Source of the DNA: Onthophagus taurus
Lineage: Eukaryota; Arthropoda; Insecta; Coleoptera; Scarabaeidae
Direction: 5' to 3'
NCBI RefSeq assembly: GCF_036711975.1
Contig: NC_091973.1
Location: forward strand, 1,550,001-1,614,000
DNA length: 64,000 nt
Of the stretch, positions 12,971-24,963 are shown piece after piece (the first letter of the stretch is position 1; the number at the start of each line of letters is the position of its first letter). The position numbers were made by a program, and so were the translations under genes. A model generated the notes under the pieces. The model did not search any database, was not told where the DNA came from, and worked only from the letters and a program-made list of their open reading frames with translations.

Positions 12971-13124
12971 TACAGTGTCTTAATTAATTAGACTTATCGT
13001 ACTTCATCATTGCAAATATGCAACCAACATCACAGTACAATACGCATCATACGCAAATCGCGTATTACAATACCAGTATTGTGATATTGGTTGCATACTT
13101 GTAATGATGACGTCGGGTACGATG
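12971..13124. mobile_element. Palindromic MITE, second long copy
   Basis: It starts TACAGTGTCTTAATTAATTA and contains the same central block CGCAAATCGCGTATT and the same inner arms (CATCATTG...ATGCAACCAA and TTGGTTGCATACTTGTAATG) as the element at 922-1059. The right terminal repeat is eroded after GGGTACGAT. Confidence 0.65.
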
Positions 13125-16022
13125 TGAGTTCCAACTTATCTTTCAATCAGTTATTTTTGCTGTTATCTGCGATGGGTTGAGTTAGATTTATTTCTAAGTT
13201 GTTTATTTTTTGTGCTTAAATGAATAAATAAGATGCTAACTTGAAGGGTAATTCGCTTTGAGAATAAATTAATTAAAAAAAATATATTTTGTTACATTTT
13301 ATTATGTTGCTTACAAAACAGTCCGTAACATTGTATCGGTGTGAAAGCATAGCCCGTAACAACCCCCTTTTCGTATACCGATAGTAATAACGAGTCGACG
13401 CTAACTCTTTGGCTAACTCCTGTAGCTCTTTCCGGTATAGCAGTTTTCTTATTTTATTATCTTTTTTAAATCCCGCTCGACTTGTAATTGAATCCACCGC
13501 CCTCTGAAGCGTAATTAAGTTATCCACTCCGGCTAACAAAGCTATATACTTTTAGAAACGCGGATAAAATTGAATTTGACAATTTTTCTTTGAAGTCGCA
13601 CTTTGCGTCGATGCTATTTGAATGTGCGCTGCAGATAATGGTTATATGTAAGAAGTTACCGGCGAGTACGGACTTATTCGCGCCTTCGGCGGCCTCGCAA
13701 ATCGCCGCTTCGAACTTATTGATTTGATAAACCTTATCAATCTCGGCACTTCCGGCAATACGGACTGTTTCAAATTTGTTCAACTTCCTTACGTCTTCCG
13801 CAAACCCGACGGGAAGCTAATTACGTTCTCGGCAGCTTTTAACCCTTACTTTGTTATTGTAATCGGACTTTTAGAATAATACCTCCTTGTTAATAACTAA
13901 ATTATTCAATTTTTATGCAGAATCATTACTTCCTATTGGCAGTAATTTGGTAATTAATATACCGTGACCAAGTTATTTTACGTTCAAGTTGTTGACTCAG
14001 CAATATGGATTAAAGAAAAATTTTTATTTTATTGAATCTGAAAAGTTTTACCCTACTAATGACATTTCGTAATTGGTTGGGGTTTTCAGTGAAAATGAAG
14101 GCCCGTTAAGGTAAAAGTAAGTGTTGGCAAAAAAGTTATACATCATTGGGTTAATTACGGTCCATTGAATAGGTCTAAGAAGTGGTGGCAATCCGACGTC
14201 AGCTGGTGGGGGCGGAGTTCGAAGTCCGGCGATTATTCAGCCCTCGAAATTTGTTGCTTTCCTCAAGTATCAAGCGGCAACCGCAAGTTAATCATACAGC
14301 TTCAGATTAATACCTATCCTCCCGGCTTAATTACGCGTATGTTGACAAATTGCGTAAACAATCTAAACCCTGCTGGTCCAACGTAGCAAGACGCTTTATC
14401 AGCTGTTTTAAATATGATCTATTTCCGTAGACTGTAAACCGGTTATCTGCTGCGCTGTAAACTTTACGCAGTAAAAGTTACGTGTATATCGGTGTCGCGG
14501 AGACCGAAATCTCGTTTTATTAACCCGCAACGGTCGTTTTGCCGCAAATTTCTACGCTACTTTAATACTAAAACGCATTTTAAGCAGCAACTCCACATCG
14601 CTTAATGCTTTCTTTATTAACCATCAAATATCATCATATAAAACCAACTTACTCTTCGATGTCGTTTTAATAAAAATACCATGAATGCCAGACAAAAAAA
14701 TCTTCGTACTACTACAATTGAGAGTTTAGATTTGATAGAATTGTACAATTCAAGACTGTTGCTTAGAGTAAAATAGAAAAAAGAATCTTGGGTCCGTTTG
14801 TAGGCTATAAAAGTTTTCATTTGCGAGGAGATGAAACCCACGTAGTTAGGATGTGTGGCACCCATCGAGACCCTTGACCATTGCGGCAAGATGTGACGGC
14901 GTAAAAAGTGAGAAACGTGACAAAGAAAAATATGTTAATAAGTGGAGGCCGAAACGCACAATGAAAATAACGCCAACGAACGCCCGGGAAACGAACTTCG
15001 AACTAGGATTCTTAGATTATGCATACGCCCGCTGCATAAGGCATGCCTTTGCCCCGAGACAGCAATTCACATATACTGCTCGGCTCCATCAAACATTCAT
15101 CCGGGTCACAGCGTACTCGGTCCATCCATCTTACGTTTTGTCGCTGCTCAGACATCATCTTAACCTTCGTTCGTCCCCGCATCCAGCGAAACCATCCGAA
15201 AGTTATGTATTTTACATATTTTCCCCTTACATAGTCCCGAATGAACTACCCCCAGACCAAACATCGTTAAATCTCACCAATCCCATTTTAACTACTTTAC
15301 GTACGCTCGTATTCCTCGCCGCCTTTCACACTTTCTACACCGTTCTCGTTTCCTCAACGCGGTACCTCTCATTGACGTCTCAGATACTCAGAGGTTCATA
15401 TTTGATTACCTCGCGTGGATATTGCTAGTCCCAACAGGATTAAAAGAAAACAGCGACTTCAAGGGTCTCCTGTAACAAAGTGCATAGCTCGGTCGACCTC
15501 ATATCCAATATTTATCTTCTCGGTGACATTTTTATGGGGCGAACTTGTGCAATAGGTGGAAGAAACATGGAAGACTTATTTTAAATTCTCAACGTACCCC
15601 AAACATTCAACATACTTTTACACTTATTCAACTATCATCTATACTAAAATACCATTGTTTCAATTTTATTAAATAAAAATTCATAACATTTATTTTCACT
15701 TGTATATTTAAATGAGGATCATTATCTAGTCCCATCGATAACAAAAACAAGTCGCCCAGCATTGTTACACCACATCTCCATGATTTTAATCAGCACTCGC
15801 GTCCTCCATCCCATTTAAGCTTGGGGGCGTCTAGTTTAAATCAAAATTTAATCAAAATCCCACCATCGTTATTGTCTATTAGGCTTAACTAATTAGTTGG
15901 TGTAATCGTTCTAGCAAAATCTTTTCGTTTCTAGAAATTTCCAACTCGAAACTGTTAAACATCAACTAACTAAATACTCAACTAATACACAGTGGTAGGA
16001 CACTATTTGAAAAATATAGCTT
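13125..16022. other. Non-coding, two unsupported long frames
   Basis: The longest frame is 191 codons on the plus strand at 14853-15428. Its translation has irregular composition and no recognisable motif. Two minus frames at 13273-13783 overlap by 20 bases and are likewise unrecognised. I do not call any of them genes. Confidence 0.4.
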
Positions 16023-16095
16023 ATTGCTTGCAGAAGGCTAGATACTGCCAATAGAAGAGTAAATAAACGAGATACTGCCAATAAAAGATTAATAA
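16023..16095 (+). repeat. Short GCAGAAG-type degenerate repeat, locus 1
   Basis: Units resembling GCAGAAGGCTAGATACTGCC recur twice here. The same type of unit recurs several times at 20954-21150. Confidence 0.45.
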
Positions 16096-16384
16096 TTAAT
16101 AATTGAAGATTATCATCGTGGATTTAGAGAGAATCGTTGAAGATAGTTCAAATATTCACTATTAGGCAGATAATAGAGAAATGCTGTTGAACATCCAACT
16201 GCAGCAACCAATTTCTCCAAATATCAAAATGACTGAAAATTGAAAAAATGATGAAAAAATTGATTTTCATGTTGTCTGATAGGTAAAAGTGTAACTTATC
16301 TTAGATACACCAAGAAATTCTACAATAAAAAAATAGATGTTAGTATAAAATTAAAAGTTTGTCTTTTATTTTATATAGAATTTA

Positions 16385-16425
16385 AGTCTAACTAGTTTCG
16401 GCCATTGGCCATCTTCAGATAGGCA
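16385..16425 (-). ncRNA. Hammerhead-like motif, second example
   Basis: On the minus strand: CTGAAGAT, then GGCC-AAT-GGCC as stem II, then GAA, then the self-complementary ACTAGT as a loopless stem III. This repeats the architecture of the motif at 2771-2820 with different stem sequences. Stem I is weak here, so this is a motif-level resemblance only. It may mark the end of an otherwise unrecognised retroelement. Confidence 0.28.
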
Positions 16426-16489
16426 GATTATAATATTACTATGTTGTATATTTTTATTGAACTAAAAAAAAAACTTTCAGTTGTCAATG

Positions 16490-17060
16490 TCAACTTTAAT
16501 TTTATTATTATGTTCTTTAATTCTTTAATTTTCTTAAATAACCTTTAAAGTGAGTCCAAATTTGACGCATTTATCTCATAAAACCAAAAAACGAACTTTC
16601 AACTTTTAATTTTGACATATTTGTCAAGTTCATAAAAAATCCTTTAAAATGAGTCCAAACTCGACACATTTAACTTTAATATTAATGGAGATACAATTAC
16701 TTCCGGTTTGAAACGTCAACGTCAATTTTGACATATTTGTCATCTTCATTAAAAAAAAACCTTTAAAGTGAATTCACTTATCTCAAAGAACAAAAAAAGT
16801 TAGACTAAAAAAACATTAAACCCGAAGTTAGAAGCAATGAAGATAGCAATTTAATTTTTAAATATTAATACCAACCTTAATTATTTATTTTTTTTATTAT
16901 TTCTGTTTTTGTGACAAATATTAAGACGTAATAATTAAACGTATCATGTTTAGACTCATTTTAAAAAGATTTTTCACGACGATTACAAATATGTCAAAAT
17001 TGACATTCTTAACCGGAAGTTGACCATAACTTCATTAATATTGTAAATTTGTAACTAATA
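16490..17060. repeat. Degenerate direct and inverted repeats
   Basis: Blocks with GAGTCCAAA...CGCATTT/CGACACATTT and ATTTTGACATATTTGTCA recur at about 100-bp spacing (around 16552, 16652 and 16770). A complementary version (CAAATATGTCAAAATTGACA then CCGGAAGTTGACC) lies at about 16987-17027. It looks like an old inverted-repeat transposon or decayed satellite. Confidence 0.4.
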
Positions 17061-18894
17061 ATCTGATTTCGACTTTGATATGTGATCTTTTTTAACAAAA
17101 GAAAAAGAAACATTAAGAAACTTGTTGGTAAAATGGATAAGATGAGAGTTGTTAATCTATTAGACCTATATTTTTAGAGAGATGAAAACGAAAATCTCGT
17201 TTTTCTCAACATTGTTCATTTGCCGCTTAGTCAAGTATCTTCAATTAATCTTGTATAAAATACTTTGAAAATACGCATGGATACAATTTCAAATATAGTG
17301 TAGTAAAATATTTTGTCTATTAAATATCCGATATATACAAATGTAATGAAACGTTGTAATGTTTTTCCTGGTCCCTCTACATCCCAAAATTGATAGAACG
17401 TGATTTTGTATAAGCAAACTAATTATGCCACCGACCGAAAGTGCAGACGTGGCTACTCCGAAAATTGTAATTTTATTGCCTATTTTTAACAATGTTGAAT
17501 ATAGCGTTTATTTAACACGTCATATAAATTCATCGTTGGCTCATTTTGTTTATTTTTACCCGTAAACAAGTCTGATGTAGCGACATCTTCACATAAAGAG
17601 CGAATCCGAAAACGCTTGCTTAGTAGACAGCTTTGATTTTGGATTGGAACAATTGAAATTGAACACGTAAAGATCATAAACACCGTTGTTGTATTGAATG
17701 CATGTGTTGTGATCGTCAAAACAATAAAATCAAGCATTTACATACAAATGAAAAATTGTAAAAGAGGTATTTTGCGTGCTCTTCGCATTAACGAGGAAAT
17801 ATAAAAATTTCGAAATATATATATGTTTATCGATTACCCCAAAAACGCGTTTTATAATAAAATATATTTTTATTGCTCCGGTGGCTAAATTTATGTTCGT
17901 TTTTATTTATTCCTGACCCTTTTATCAAAAACAACTGTATGGTCGTTATTGGATATTTCAACAAACAAAAATTTTAAACTACAAAACCATTCAAGTTTTA
18001 ACCAAAAAAAAGCCACAACAATTACAAGCCACCCTTGAAATAAGGGTTGTAAAGGGACGAAAACGGTCGACTATCTTTCGGCGTCCGAATTAGTTTTCCC
18101 TTCTCTCCACACTTACCGCTAATTTAATAACGGAAATGCGAACAGACTGTCGCTCTCTCTGACGTTCTGTCAACGTCAAAGTCAATGAGACCAACTCATC
18201 AACGTCCCAAAAGAAAATGGACCACCTAAATAAAAACTTATACTCGACTATAATCAATTACTTATTTAATACGTAATTAAAAAAAAAATATGCCAAAAAT
18301 AAAAATGAAGCATTTTTGTAATTACCCTAAGATTTGAATTTAAATTTTAAAGAAATCTGCTTTATTAAGCGCCATCTATTAACAAAATGCTGGAGTTTAA
18401 CACAAATTTGTTAAACGTAACCTATTTACCTTAAATTTACGAAATGAGTTGATATATATTTATGTATTATTCCGTGTGTAACCTCAACTTGTCAAATAAT
18501 TTCGAAAAAGACATTAATTACATTCCTTAATTACTTACATTATTACATTAACATTCCAATATCTCGTAAATGATTCATAAAGTAACACCTTTCAATGTTT
18601 TTATCATAACCTAATTAAAAAAAGAGCAAAAAAATCCAGCGGAAACACTCGGAATGATTAGCTGGAATGCAAGATAAGATCGCTACCAACAAGTTATCAA
18701 CGGCATGTTTTCTAGTTTGTAAGGTAATACTTTTTTTAAACGAATGCCGCGTATCGATATCGTGGAGAAAGTAAAAGTGTGCTAACGTGGAATGGGTAAA
18801 GCGAGGCCAATCGTTTTTAACTCTCCCAAGTGGCACACTTCTTATCTCGCTGCGACCACCAACACCTAAATTATTAATTATATTTATGAAAGTT
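17061..18894. other. Intergenic sequence upstream of UAP1
   Basis: No gene seen up to the UAP1 start. A GCGCCATCTATT motif at 18369-18380 is about 515 bp upstream of the UAP1 start codon. CG-containing sequence at about 18,060-18,190 could include promoter elements, but no TATA/Inr pair is clear. Confidence 0.4.
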
Positions 18895-20322
18895 ATGGAT
18901 GAACTAAAGAAATCCCTTGAAAGTGCAGGTCAAGAACACCTTTTAAAGTTTTATCATGAACTGGATGAGTCTCTTCGTGACATCTTCATGAGCCAGCTGG
19001 AACAAATCGATTTCAGCGAGGTAACAGAACTTTTCAAACGTGCCATAGCAACAGCCGAAGATGATGTCCAAAAGTTAGATGCAAGAATGAAACCTATTCC
19101 TGATGCTAGTTATGGATCAGAAATTAAATCAACACAAGAGGAATTAGATAAGTATAATGGTATTGGGTTGGAGGCGGTTTCGAAGGGCGAGGTAGGTGTT
19201 TTACTTATGGCTGGGGGACAAGGAACTCGCCTTGGGGTTTCGTATCCAAAAGGAATGTATTCAGTTGGATTACTTTCTAATAAAACTTTATTTCAAATTC
19301 AAGCGGAACGTATTCGCCGAGTTGAGATATTAGCCGAAAGACAAACCGGTAAAAAAGGCGTGATCACTTGGTACATAATGACGAGTAAATCAACAAAAGA
19401 ACCAACCGTTAAGTTTTTAATCGATAATAATTACTTTGGGTTAAACCCCGATAACGTTGTGATATTCGAACAAGGTGTTATACCATGTTTTGATTTTAAC
19501 GGTCGAATTTTCTTAGAAAATCGCCACAACATCGCCTTAGCTCCAGATGGTAATGGAGGGATTTACAAAGCTTTAGCCAAAAGTGGAGCTTTATCTGATA
19601 TGGAAAAACGGGGAGTTCGTTACGTTCACGCACACAGTGTTGACAATATTTTAACAAAAGTAGCAGATCCAATCTTCATGGGTTACTGCATCTCTAAAAA
19701 TGCCGATTGCGGAGCTAAAGTTGTTTGCAAAAGTACTCCAACAGAAGCTGTAGGTGTTGTTTGTCTTGTAGACGAAAAATTCCAAGTCGTCGAATACAGC
19801 GAAATCACCGAAAAGACAGCCCATCTTACCGACGACAAAGGTGATTTATTATTCAACGCAGGAAACATTTGCAACCATTTCTTCTCAACGAAATTCTTAA
19901 GAACGGTCGTCAACGAATTCGAATCACAATTAAAACTTCACGTTGCCAAGAAAAAAATCCCTCACATCAACAACAACGGCGAAATTGTAAAACCAACATC
20001 ACCCAACGGTATTAAAATTGAAAAATTTGTTTTTGACATTTTCCAATTTACCGATAACTTCGTCACTTGGGAAGTACCACGTCACAAAGAATTTAGTGCT
20101 TTGAAAAATGCCGATGACGCCGGGGTTGATTGTCCATCAACAGCCCGTAAGCATTTATTCAATTTGCATAAAACGTATTTACAAAACGCAGGAGCCATCG
20201 TTGAAATTGACGAAATCGAAATTTCACCTCTTCTTTCTTACGGCGGCGAAGATTTAAACCACTTCAATGGACAAACAATCAATACTCCTTTATATTTAAA
20301 ATCGAAACAAGAAGAAAACTAA
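18895..20322 (+). CDS. UAP1: UDP-N-acetylhexosamine pyrophosphorylase
   Basis: The cytosolic enzyme makes UDP-GlcNAc from UTP and GlcNAc-1-phosphate, the last step of the hexosamine pathway. It supplies chitin, N-glycans and GPI anchors; the fly orthologue is mummy. The nucleotide-binding signature LLMAGGQGTRLG followed by VSYPKGMY is at about residues 102-122. The tracts NRHNIALAPDGNGGIY and FNAGNICNHFF are also typical. The open frame continues upstream to 18787, but those extra residues have no family match. The start at 18895 (G at -3, G at +4) puts the signature at the usual position and gives 475 aa; 18886 is an alternative three codons upstream. The gene is one uninterrupted exon with a long AT-rich 3' flank, and it converges on the succinyl-CoA ligase gene. 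Confidence 0.95.
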   Translation: MDELKKSLESAGQEHLLKFYHELDESLRDIFMSQLEQIDFSEVTELFKRAIATAEDDVQKLDARMKPIPDASYGSEIKSTQEELDKYNGIGLEAVSKGEVGVLLMAGGQGTRLGVSYPKGMYSVGLLSNKTLFQIQAERIRRVEILAERQTGKKGVITWYIMTSKSTKEPTVKFLIDNNYFGLNPDNVVIFEQGVIPCFDFNGRIFLENRHNIALAPDGNGGIYKALAKSGALSDMEKRGVRYVHAHSVDNILTKVADPIFMGYCISKNADCGAKVVCKSTPTEAVGVVCLVDEKFQVVEYSEITEKTAHLTDDKGDLLFNAGNICNHFFSTKFLRTVVNEFESQLKLHVAKKKIPHINNNGEIVKPTSPNGIKIEKFVFDIFQFTDNFVTWEVPRHKEFSALKNADDAGVDCPSTARKHLFNLHKTYLQNAGAIVEIDEIEISPLLSYGGEDLNHFNGQTINTPLYLKSKQEEN

Positions 20323-21781
20323 AAAATTCATTTTTTTACCATTTTTTTTATCTTTTAAAACATGTCTATTATATTATAAATTTATATCAAATTGTGTATT
20401 GTAAGTTATTTTAAAAATTTATTGATTCCATTAAAAACGTTATATTATTACAACTGTTTTTTTTTTATTTTTATGATTATTGATAACGTTATCAATTGAT
20501 AATGATAATGCATTGATGTCAAAATCGATAAATCAAAGTCTAAATAGATTTATTTATTGTTTCAAAACTATTTTTATAGTAACCAATTAGGATTACATCA
20601 AAAAGTGCCGTTTCATTACATGAATAAATTAATAAATAAATAAATTCTTCCTTGTATAAGATACTTTGATACAACAAATAACGCTAATATCTTTTATGAA
20701 AGTCAACATATTTTTTTACGTACAATTAAAAAGTGTAATAAAAACTATAGCATTCCGTTTAAAATAACGAAGTTCTGGTAGATCGGAAGTGACGACCATT
20801 TTGAAAATATTTTAGATCGAAAGTTCCGAATGAACAACCCAAAATTTCAAAACTGCACGAATTGTGGAACCTAAAAAGTTCTTGAGTTAGAAAAAAATAG
20901 GATTTGAAGTCAATATATTTTAGTTAATTAATAACCTTATTTTGTAATTACTTGCAGAAGACCACTTACTATTAGCAGAAAACTAGATATTGCTAGCAGG
21001 AGACAGTCTAAATATTGGTAAATACTGCTTTCATAAGACTAAATAGTGGATTTTTGATTAAAATAGTGCTTGCAGAAGACCATTCGCTGTTAGCAAAAAA
21101 GTAGATATTGCTGGCAGAACTCTAAATATTGATGGCAGAAGACTAAGTACTAATTAAAAGGCTTATCTTATTACAAACCTCGATCTTGTTAATTGTATAT
21201 ACCAACCCAACCCCTGCTTTAATTTCCATCTAACACTCTCAGAAAATTTTAAAATTCCTCCTCCACTCCATCTCATCCTCCAAAATCACTCCTGGATATC
21301 TTCCACCATCTTATGTTCGCACCAACCCCATGTTTCTGAAAGATATTAATGATGATTCCACAATCTTGCAAAATCAAGACTCTCGCTAACAAATAAAAGT
21401 ATTCTAAAGTTTGTTCAGCAGTTTATTTTTTATCAATATCATTGATAAAAGACTTCCTGTTTATGTAATAAATTGTTACATAATTATAAGTTATAAAATA
21501 TATAACAATTAGTACAAATTGTAATTAGTTAATAATTCGCACTTACACATATATTTTGAATTTGTTATTTGTGTCACAATCTTGTTATAAATTACTTGAT
21601 AGGATAAATAAAGTTTTGAAAATTCAATTTGATAAAACAATAATTTATTTTATTATTATTTATATAGTAACAAGGTCACACCCTCATAAAGCCCCGTTAA
21701 CTCGCGTTGTCGATTAAAAAAGGGGGCAAGAACCAATTCAAAGAAGCTTCTTTAATTAATATTGACGTATTTTTGAGAAAA
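20323..21781. other. UAP1 3' flank and intergenic repeat region
   Basis: T-rich sequence with ATTAAA-like signals follows the UAP1 stop. A run of degenerate GCAGAAGAC/TAGATATTGCT units occupies 20954-21150. No gene is seen before the minus-strand gene ending at 21782. Confidence 0.5.
20954..21150 (+). repeat. GCAGAAG-type degenerate repeat, locus 2
   Basis: Units such as GCAGAAGACCACTTACTATT, AACTAGATATTGCTAGCAGG and GCAGAAGACCATTCGCTGTT recur at irregular 30-100 bp spacing. The same unit type occurs at 16023-16095. Confidence 0.45.
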
Positions 21782-23126
21782 TTACGCTAAACCTAAACGT
21801 CGCATTTCTTTTAACAGTTCGTTACCCATCGCGGCTGGGGACTTCGTTACAATAACACCAGCCTAAAAAGAAAAATGTTAATATTTGGTATAAAAATGTG
21901 TTTTTTTACCTTTTCTAAAGCGTTGATTTTATCTTGGGCTCCACCTTTACCACCAGAAATAATAGCACCGGCGTGTCCCATTCTTCTACCAGGCGGGGCA
22001 GATAATCCAGCGATAAATGAAACAACTGGTTTTGCGTTGGGACCCTAAATTCAAATTCAAAATTTTAATTAAAAAATAATGAAATTGTTATATATTTATT
22101 ACCGTATTATTTTTCATGAGATATTCAGCGGCGTTTTCTTCAGCAACGCCACCAATTTCTCCAATGAGGATGATGCCTTTTGTTTCTGGGTCATTAATGA
22201 AGACTTCCAAGCAGTCGATGAAGTCGGTTCCATTGAATGGATCGCCACCGATACCAACACAAAGAGTTTGGCCAAGTCCTACTTGGGTGGTTTGATGAAC
22301 GGCTTCATAGGTTAAAGTTCCAGAACGGGAAACAACACCCACACGGCCTTTTTGATGGATATGACCCGGCATTATACCAATTTTACACTGAAATAAAAAA
22401 ATAATGCTTACATAATCACTAAAATAATTTGTAATGTACATACTTGTTCTGGTGCAATAATTCCAGGACAATTAGGTCCAACAAGACGACTTTTGTTTTG
22501 TCTCAACAACTTATGTTTAACTTTGACCATATCATGCTGTGGAATGCCCTCAGTAATACAAACAATAAGGGGAATTTCTGCATCAATAGCTTCTAAAATA
22601 GCTTTAGCAGCACCTGGTGGTGGTACATAAATTACAGTTGCATCACAACCAGTAGCATCTCTAGCTTCTTTTACACTATTAAAGACGGGAAGATCGAGAT
22701 GTTTCTTTCCACCTTTTCCAGGGGAAACGCCTCCAACCATATTCGTTCCATACTCAATGGCTTGTTTGCTATGGAAAGTGCCTTGTTTTCCAGTAAACCC
22801 TTGGCAAATGACTTTGGTGTTACCAGTTAACCGAAGATTGTTTCTAGTTGCATTGTAGCTATTATAACGAACTGGTTGGACATTTTTGAGAGCGCCTATA
22901 AAATTTTTGAAAGAAAATAATAGATTTAATACCAAGTTGTTAAAATTGCACTTTGTACCCTTATAAAAAAAGTACGCGTGGTAAATAATAATTTTAAGAC
23001 AAGTTTTTTAATTAAACTCCTTATAAATAAATTAAGCGCATTATGTAAGTTTTTTATTTTACGATGTGGAATTTTTCATTTTGACTTACCGAATGCTCTG
23101 CTGAGTATCTTCGACGATGATGCCAT
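21782..23126 (-). CDS. SUCLG1: Succinyl-CoA ligase alpha subunit, mitochondrial
   Basis: The alpha subunit of the TCA-cycle enzyme converts succinyl-CoA to succinate with GTP or ATP formation, in the mitochondrial matrix with a beta subunit. Five coding exons on the minus strand: 23126-23090, 22895-22444, 22387-22103, 22044-21910 and 21862-21782. All have GT/AG borders and compatible phases, giving 329 aa, the usual length. The N-terminus [12 protein letters not shown] is a short basic Ser-rich leader of presequence type. Family blocks in order are the CoA-binding region ([20 protein letters not shown] and GGVSPGKGG), [33 protein letters not shown] and [17 protein letters not shown]. The last contains the active-site histidine. 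Nothing is broken. It is convergent with UAP1. Confidence 0.96.
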
Positions 23127-23651
23127 TATAGGACTATCGGTGAACGTGAAGGTTGCGTTCGGTTCGTATCAGTTTTAGTCGTCGACCCGAAGTACAAATA
23201 TTTTTTCCTCTTTATCTCTACTCCACGGCGGGGAGTATGTACTATTACTCGTACCACACCGTACAATCGATAGTGTCCAGGTCAGGTGGTTAGAAAACCA
23301 GCCATACCAGCTCGCACAGCGCGACAACAGCTGGTCAAAATTAATTCTTAAAGGTTGATTCACATTGTACACCCTTTTCCGGATGCACTTTATAAATAAC
23401 TATATTTGACCTTCATGTTACTTAAGCGACATCCACAAAAAATATCTATTTTTAAATTTTAATTAAAAAAAATTATAATTTGATTCAACTCATTTTAAAG
23501 TTTTTTATCATAAATATTAATTTATTTATTTTAAATATTAATAAGGATTAATAGCATTACTATAACCGTTGTTTTTGAAAGATCTACATCATTTTTTAAT
23601 TGCCAACGACGAAATGCTTTTGTGGTTGTCTATTTAAAAAATTTAAAAAGA
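23127..23651. other. Upstream region of the ligase gene
   Basis: A CG-containing stretch at about 23,150-23,330 directly upstream of the start codon probably holds the promoter. No motif is decisive. The rest is AT-rich. Confidence 0.35.
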
Positions 23652-24963
23652 AAAATTTAGAAAGTATTACATTACATTACATAGAATACCCAACAATACT
23701 AAACCCAACAAGTTGAGGTGTGCTTTTAATCGGCAGTGCCCAGTAAAAACACCCATTAGAACTTTTATGCTACTACGGGCAAGTCCTAAAATATTTCCGG
23801 GTTTGACAGTGGTGATGTTAATAAACACCTTAGCATGTCTCATTCCAGGAGAACTGATTCACAGTAGGCGAAGTCTCTCTTCAGCCCACAGTCCAATCCT
23901 ATATTTGGCCATCGCAAATGATACACCAACTGCTGGTTCCGGTCCCACAAACGCTTCAGCGCTGCCATCTCGTGCTAGCTTATCTGCCGCTTCATTGCCA
24001 GCAACACCAGAGTGACCCGGGACCCAGATCAGAGAGACTCTGTTATCACAACACAGTGTGTTTAATGTTCTCTTACAATCATTAACCAGAGCCGACACCG
24101 TTTTCACGGCTTGCAGCGCCTGGAGAGCGGCTTGACTGTCTGAGAAAATTCGTACTGTCATGTTCTTCACCCCTCTTTCAAGAAGGATTTTAGCACCCAT
24201 GTCAATAGCAAATACTTCCGCCTGGAAAACAGTACAGTACGTACCCAGGCTGTAAGCTTGCTTAATTCAAGATGTCTGGCAGTATACTCCTGCTCCTACC
24301 CCTTCAGGCGTTTTTGATCCATCTGTGTACAAGCAAATGTCTGCCCGAACCAGAGAATTTTCATTTTCGATCCAGGACTGCCGCTCAGGCAGTACAATCT
24401 GGTATCGAGCGTTAATCACTGATAGTGATACCGCCAAATCTGACGGCATTGATAGCACAGTATCAGTGCTTATAATGTCTTCCGCAGCCCATTGGTAGGA
24501 CATGTCGGAACAGTTTTGAGCATATTGCTTAAATCTGTAAATGGTTGTTCTAGCCACTTTCTCTATATGCAAATGCAGAGGAGATAGGCCAAGCAGAACC
24601 TCCATTGCTAGAGTTGGCGTTGTGCCTATCGCACAAGAGATTACCAATCCAGCTACTCGTTGAATTCGTGAAAGTTTACTGATAACTGAAGTCTGTCGGA
24701 CTTTCCTATACCAGGCTGCTGCTCCGTATGTGATCATAGGTCTAACCACAGTCACATAGAGCCAGTACAGTCTTTCAGGGGTAAGACCCCAATTTTTCTA
24801 GCTTTGTGCAAAACTCCCTGCAAATGTCCATTCCATGACAGGGTTTTGTCTAGGATTACTCCTAGATATTTGACTTCCTTTGAGAAAGAAATTTCTTCAC
24901 CTTGGATAGTTGGGCGGATTAGTCCATCCAACTTTCGCTTCCTGGTGAAAATTTAGAAAGTAT
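23652..24963 (-). mobile_element. 5'-truncated non-LTR retroelement (I group) with target duplication
   Basis: The flanking direct repeat AAAATTTAGAAAGTAT lies at 23652-23667 and 24948-24963, so the insert is 23668-24947 (1,280 bp). On the minus strand it encodes the last part of a reverse transcriptase (KYLGVILDKTLSWNGHL, then ITYGAAAWY) followed by an RNase H domain with LYTDGSKT, FSDSQAALQAL and WVPGHSGVAGNEAADKLA. An RNase H after the RT is typical of the I/R1/LOA group rather than Jockey. The 3' tail is a short (TGTAA)n run (23668-23682 on the plus strand). Two in-frame stops, near 24270 and 23859, interrupt it. It is a dead, 5'-truncated copy. Confidence 0.88.

Noticed and set aside
13273-13783. 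Two minus-strand frames of 88 and 87 codons in different frames
   Set aside because: They could be a frameshifted gene, but neither part resembles a known family and no splice signals link them.
14853-15428. 191-codon plus-strand open frame
   Set aside because: Longest frame in the first 18 kb, but composition is irregular, no motif or signal is seen, and a length of this order is plausible by chance in the less AT-rich sequence here.
19683-19913. Minus-strand frame inside UAP1
   Set aside because: Shadow of the UAP1 coding sequence.
23859-24755. RNase H-like frames as a host gene
   Set aside because: They are bounded by a 16-bp target duplication, joined to RT sequence and broken by stops, so they belong to a retroelement.
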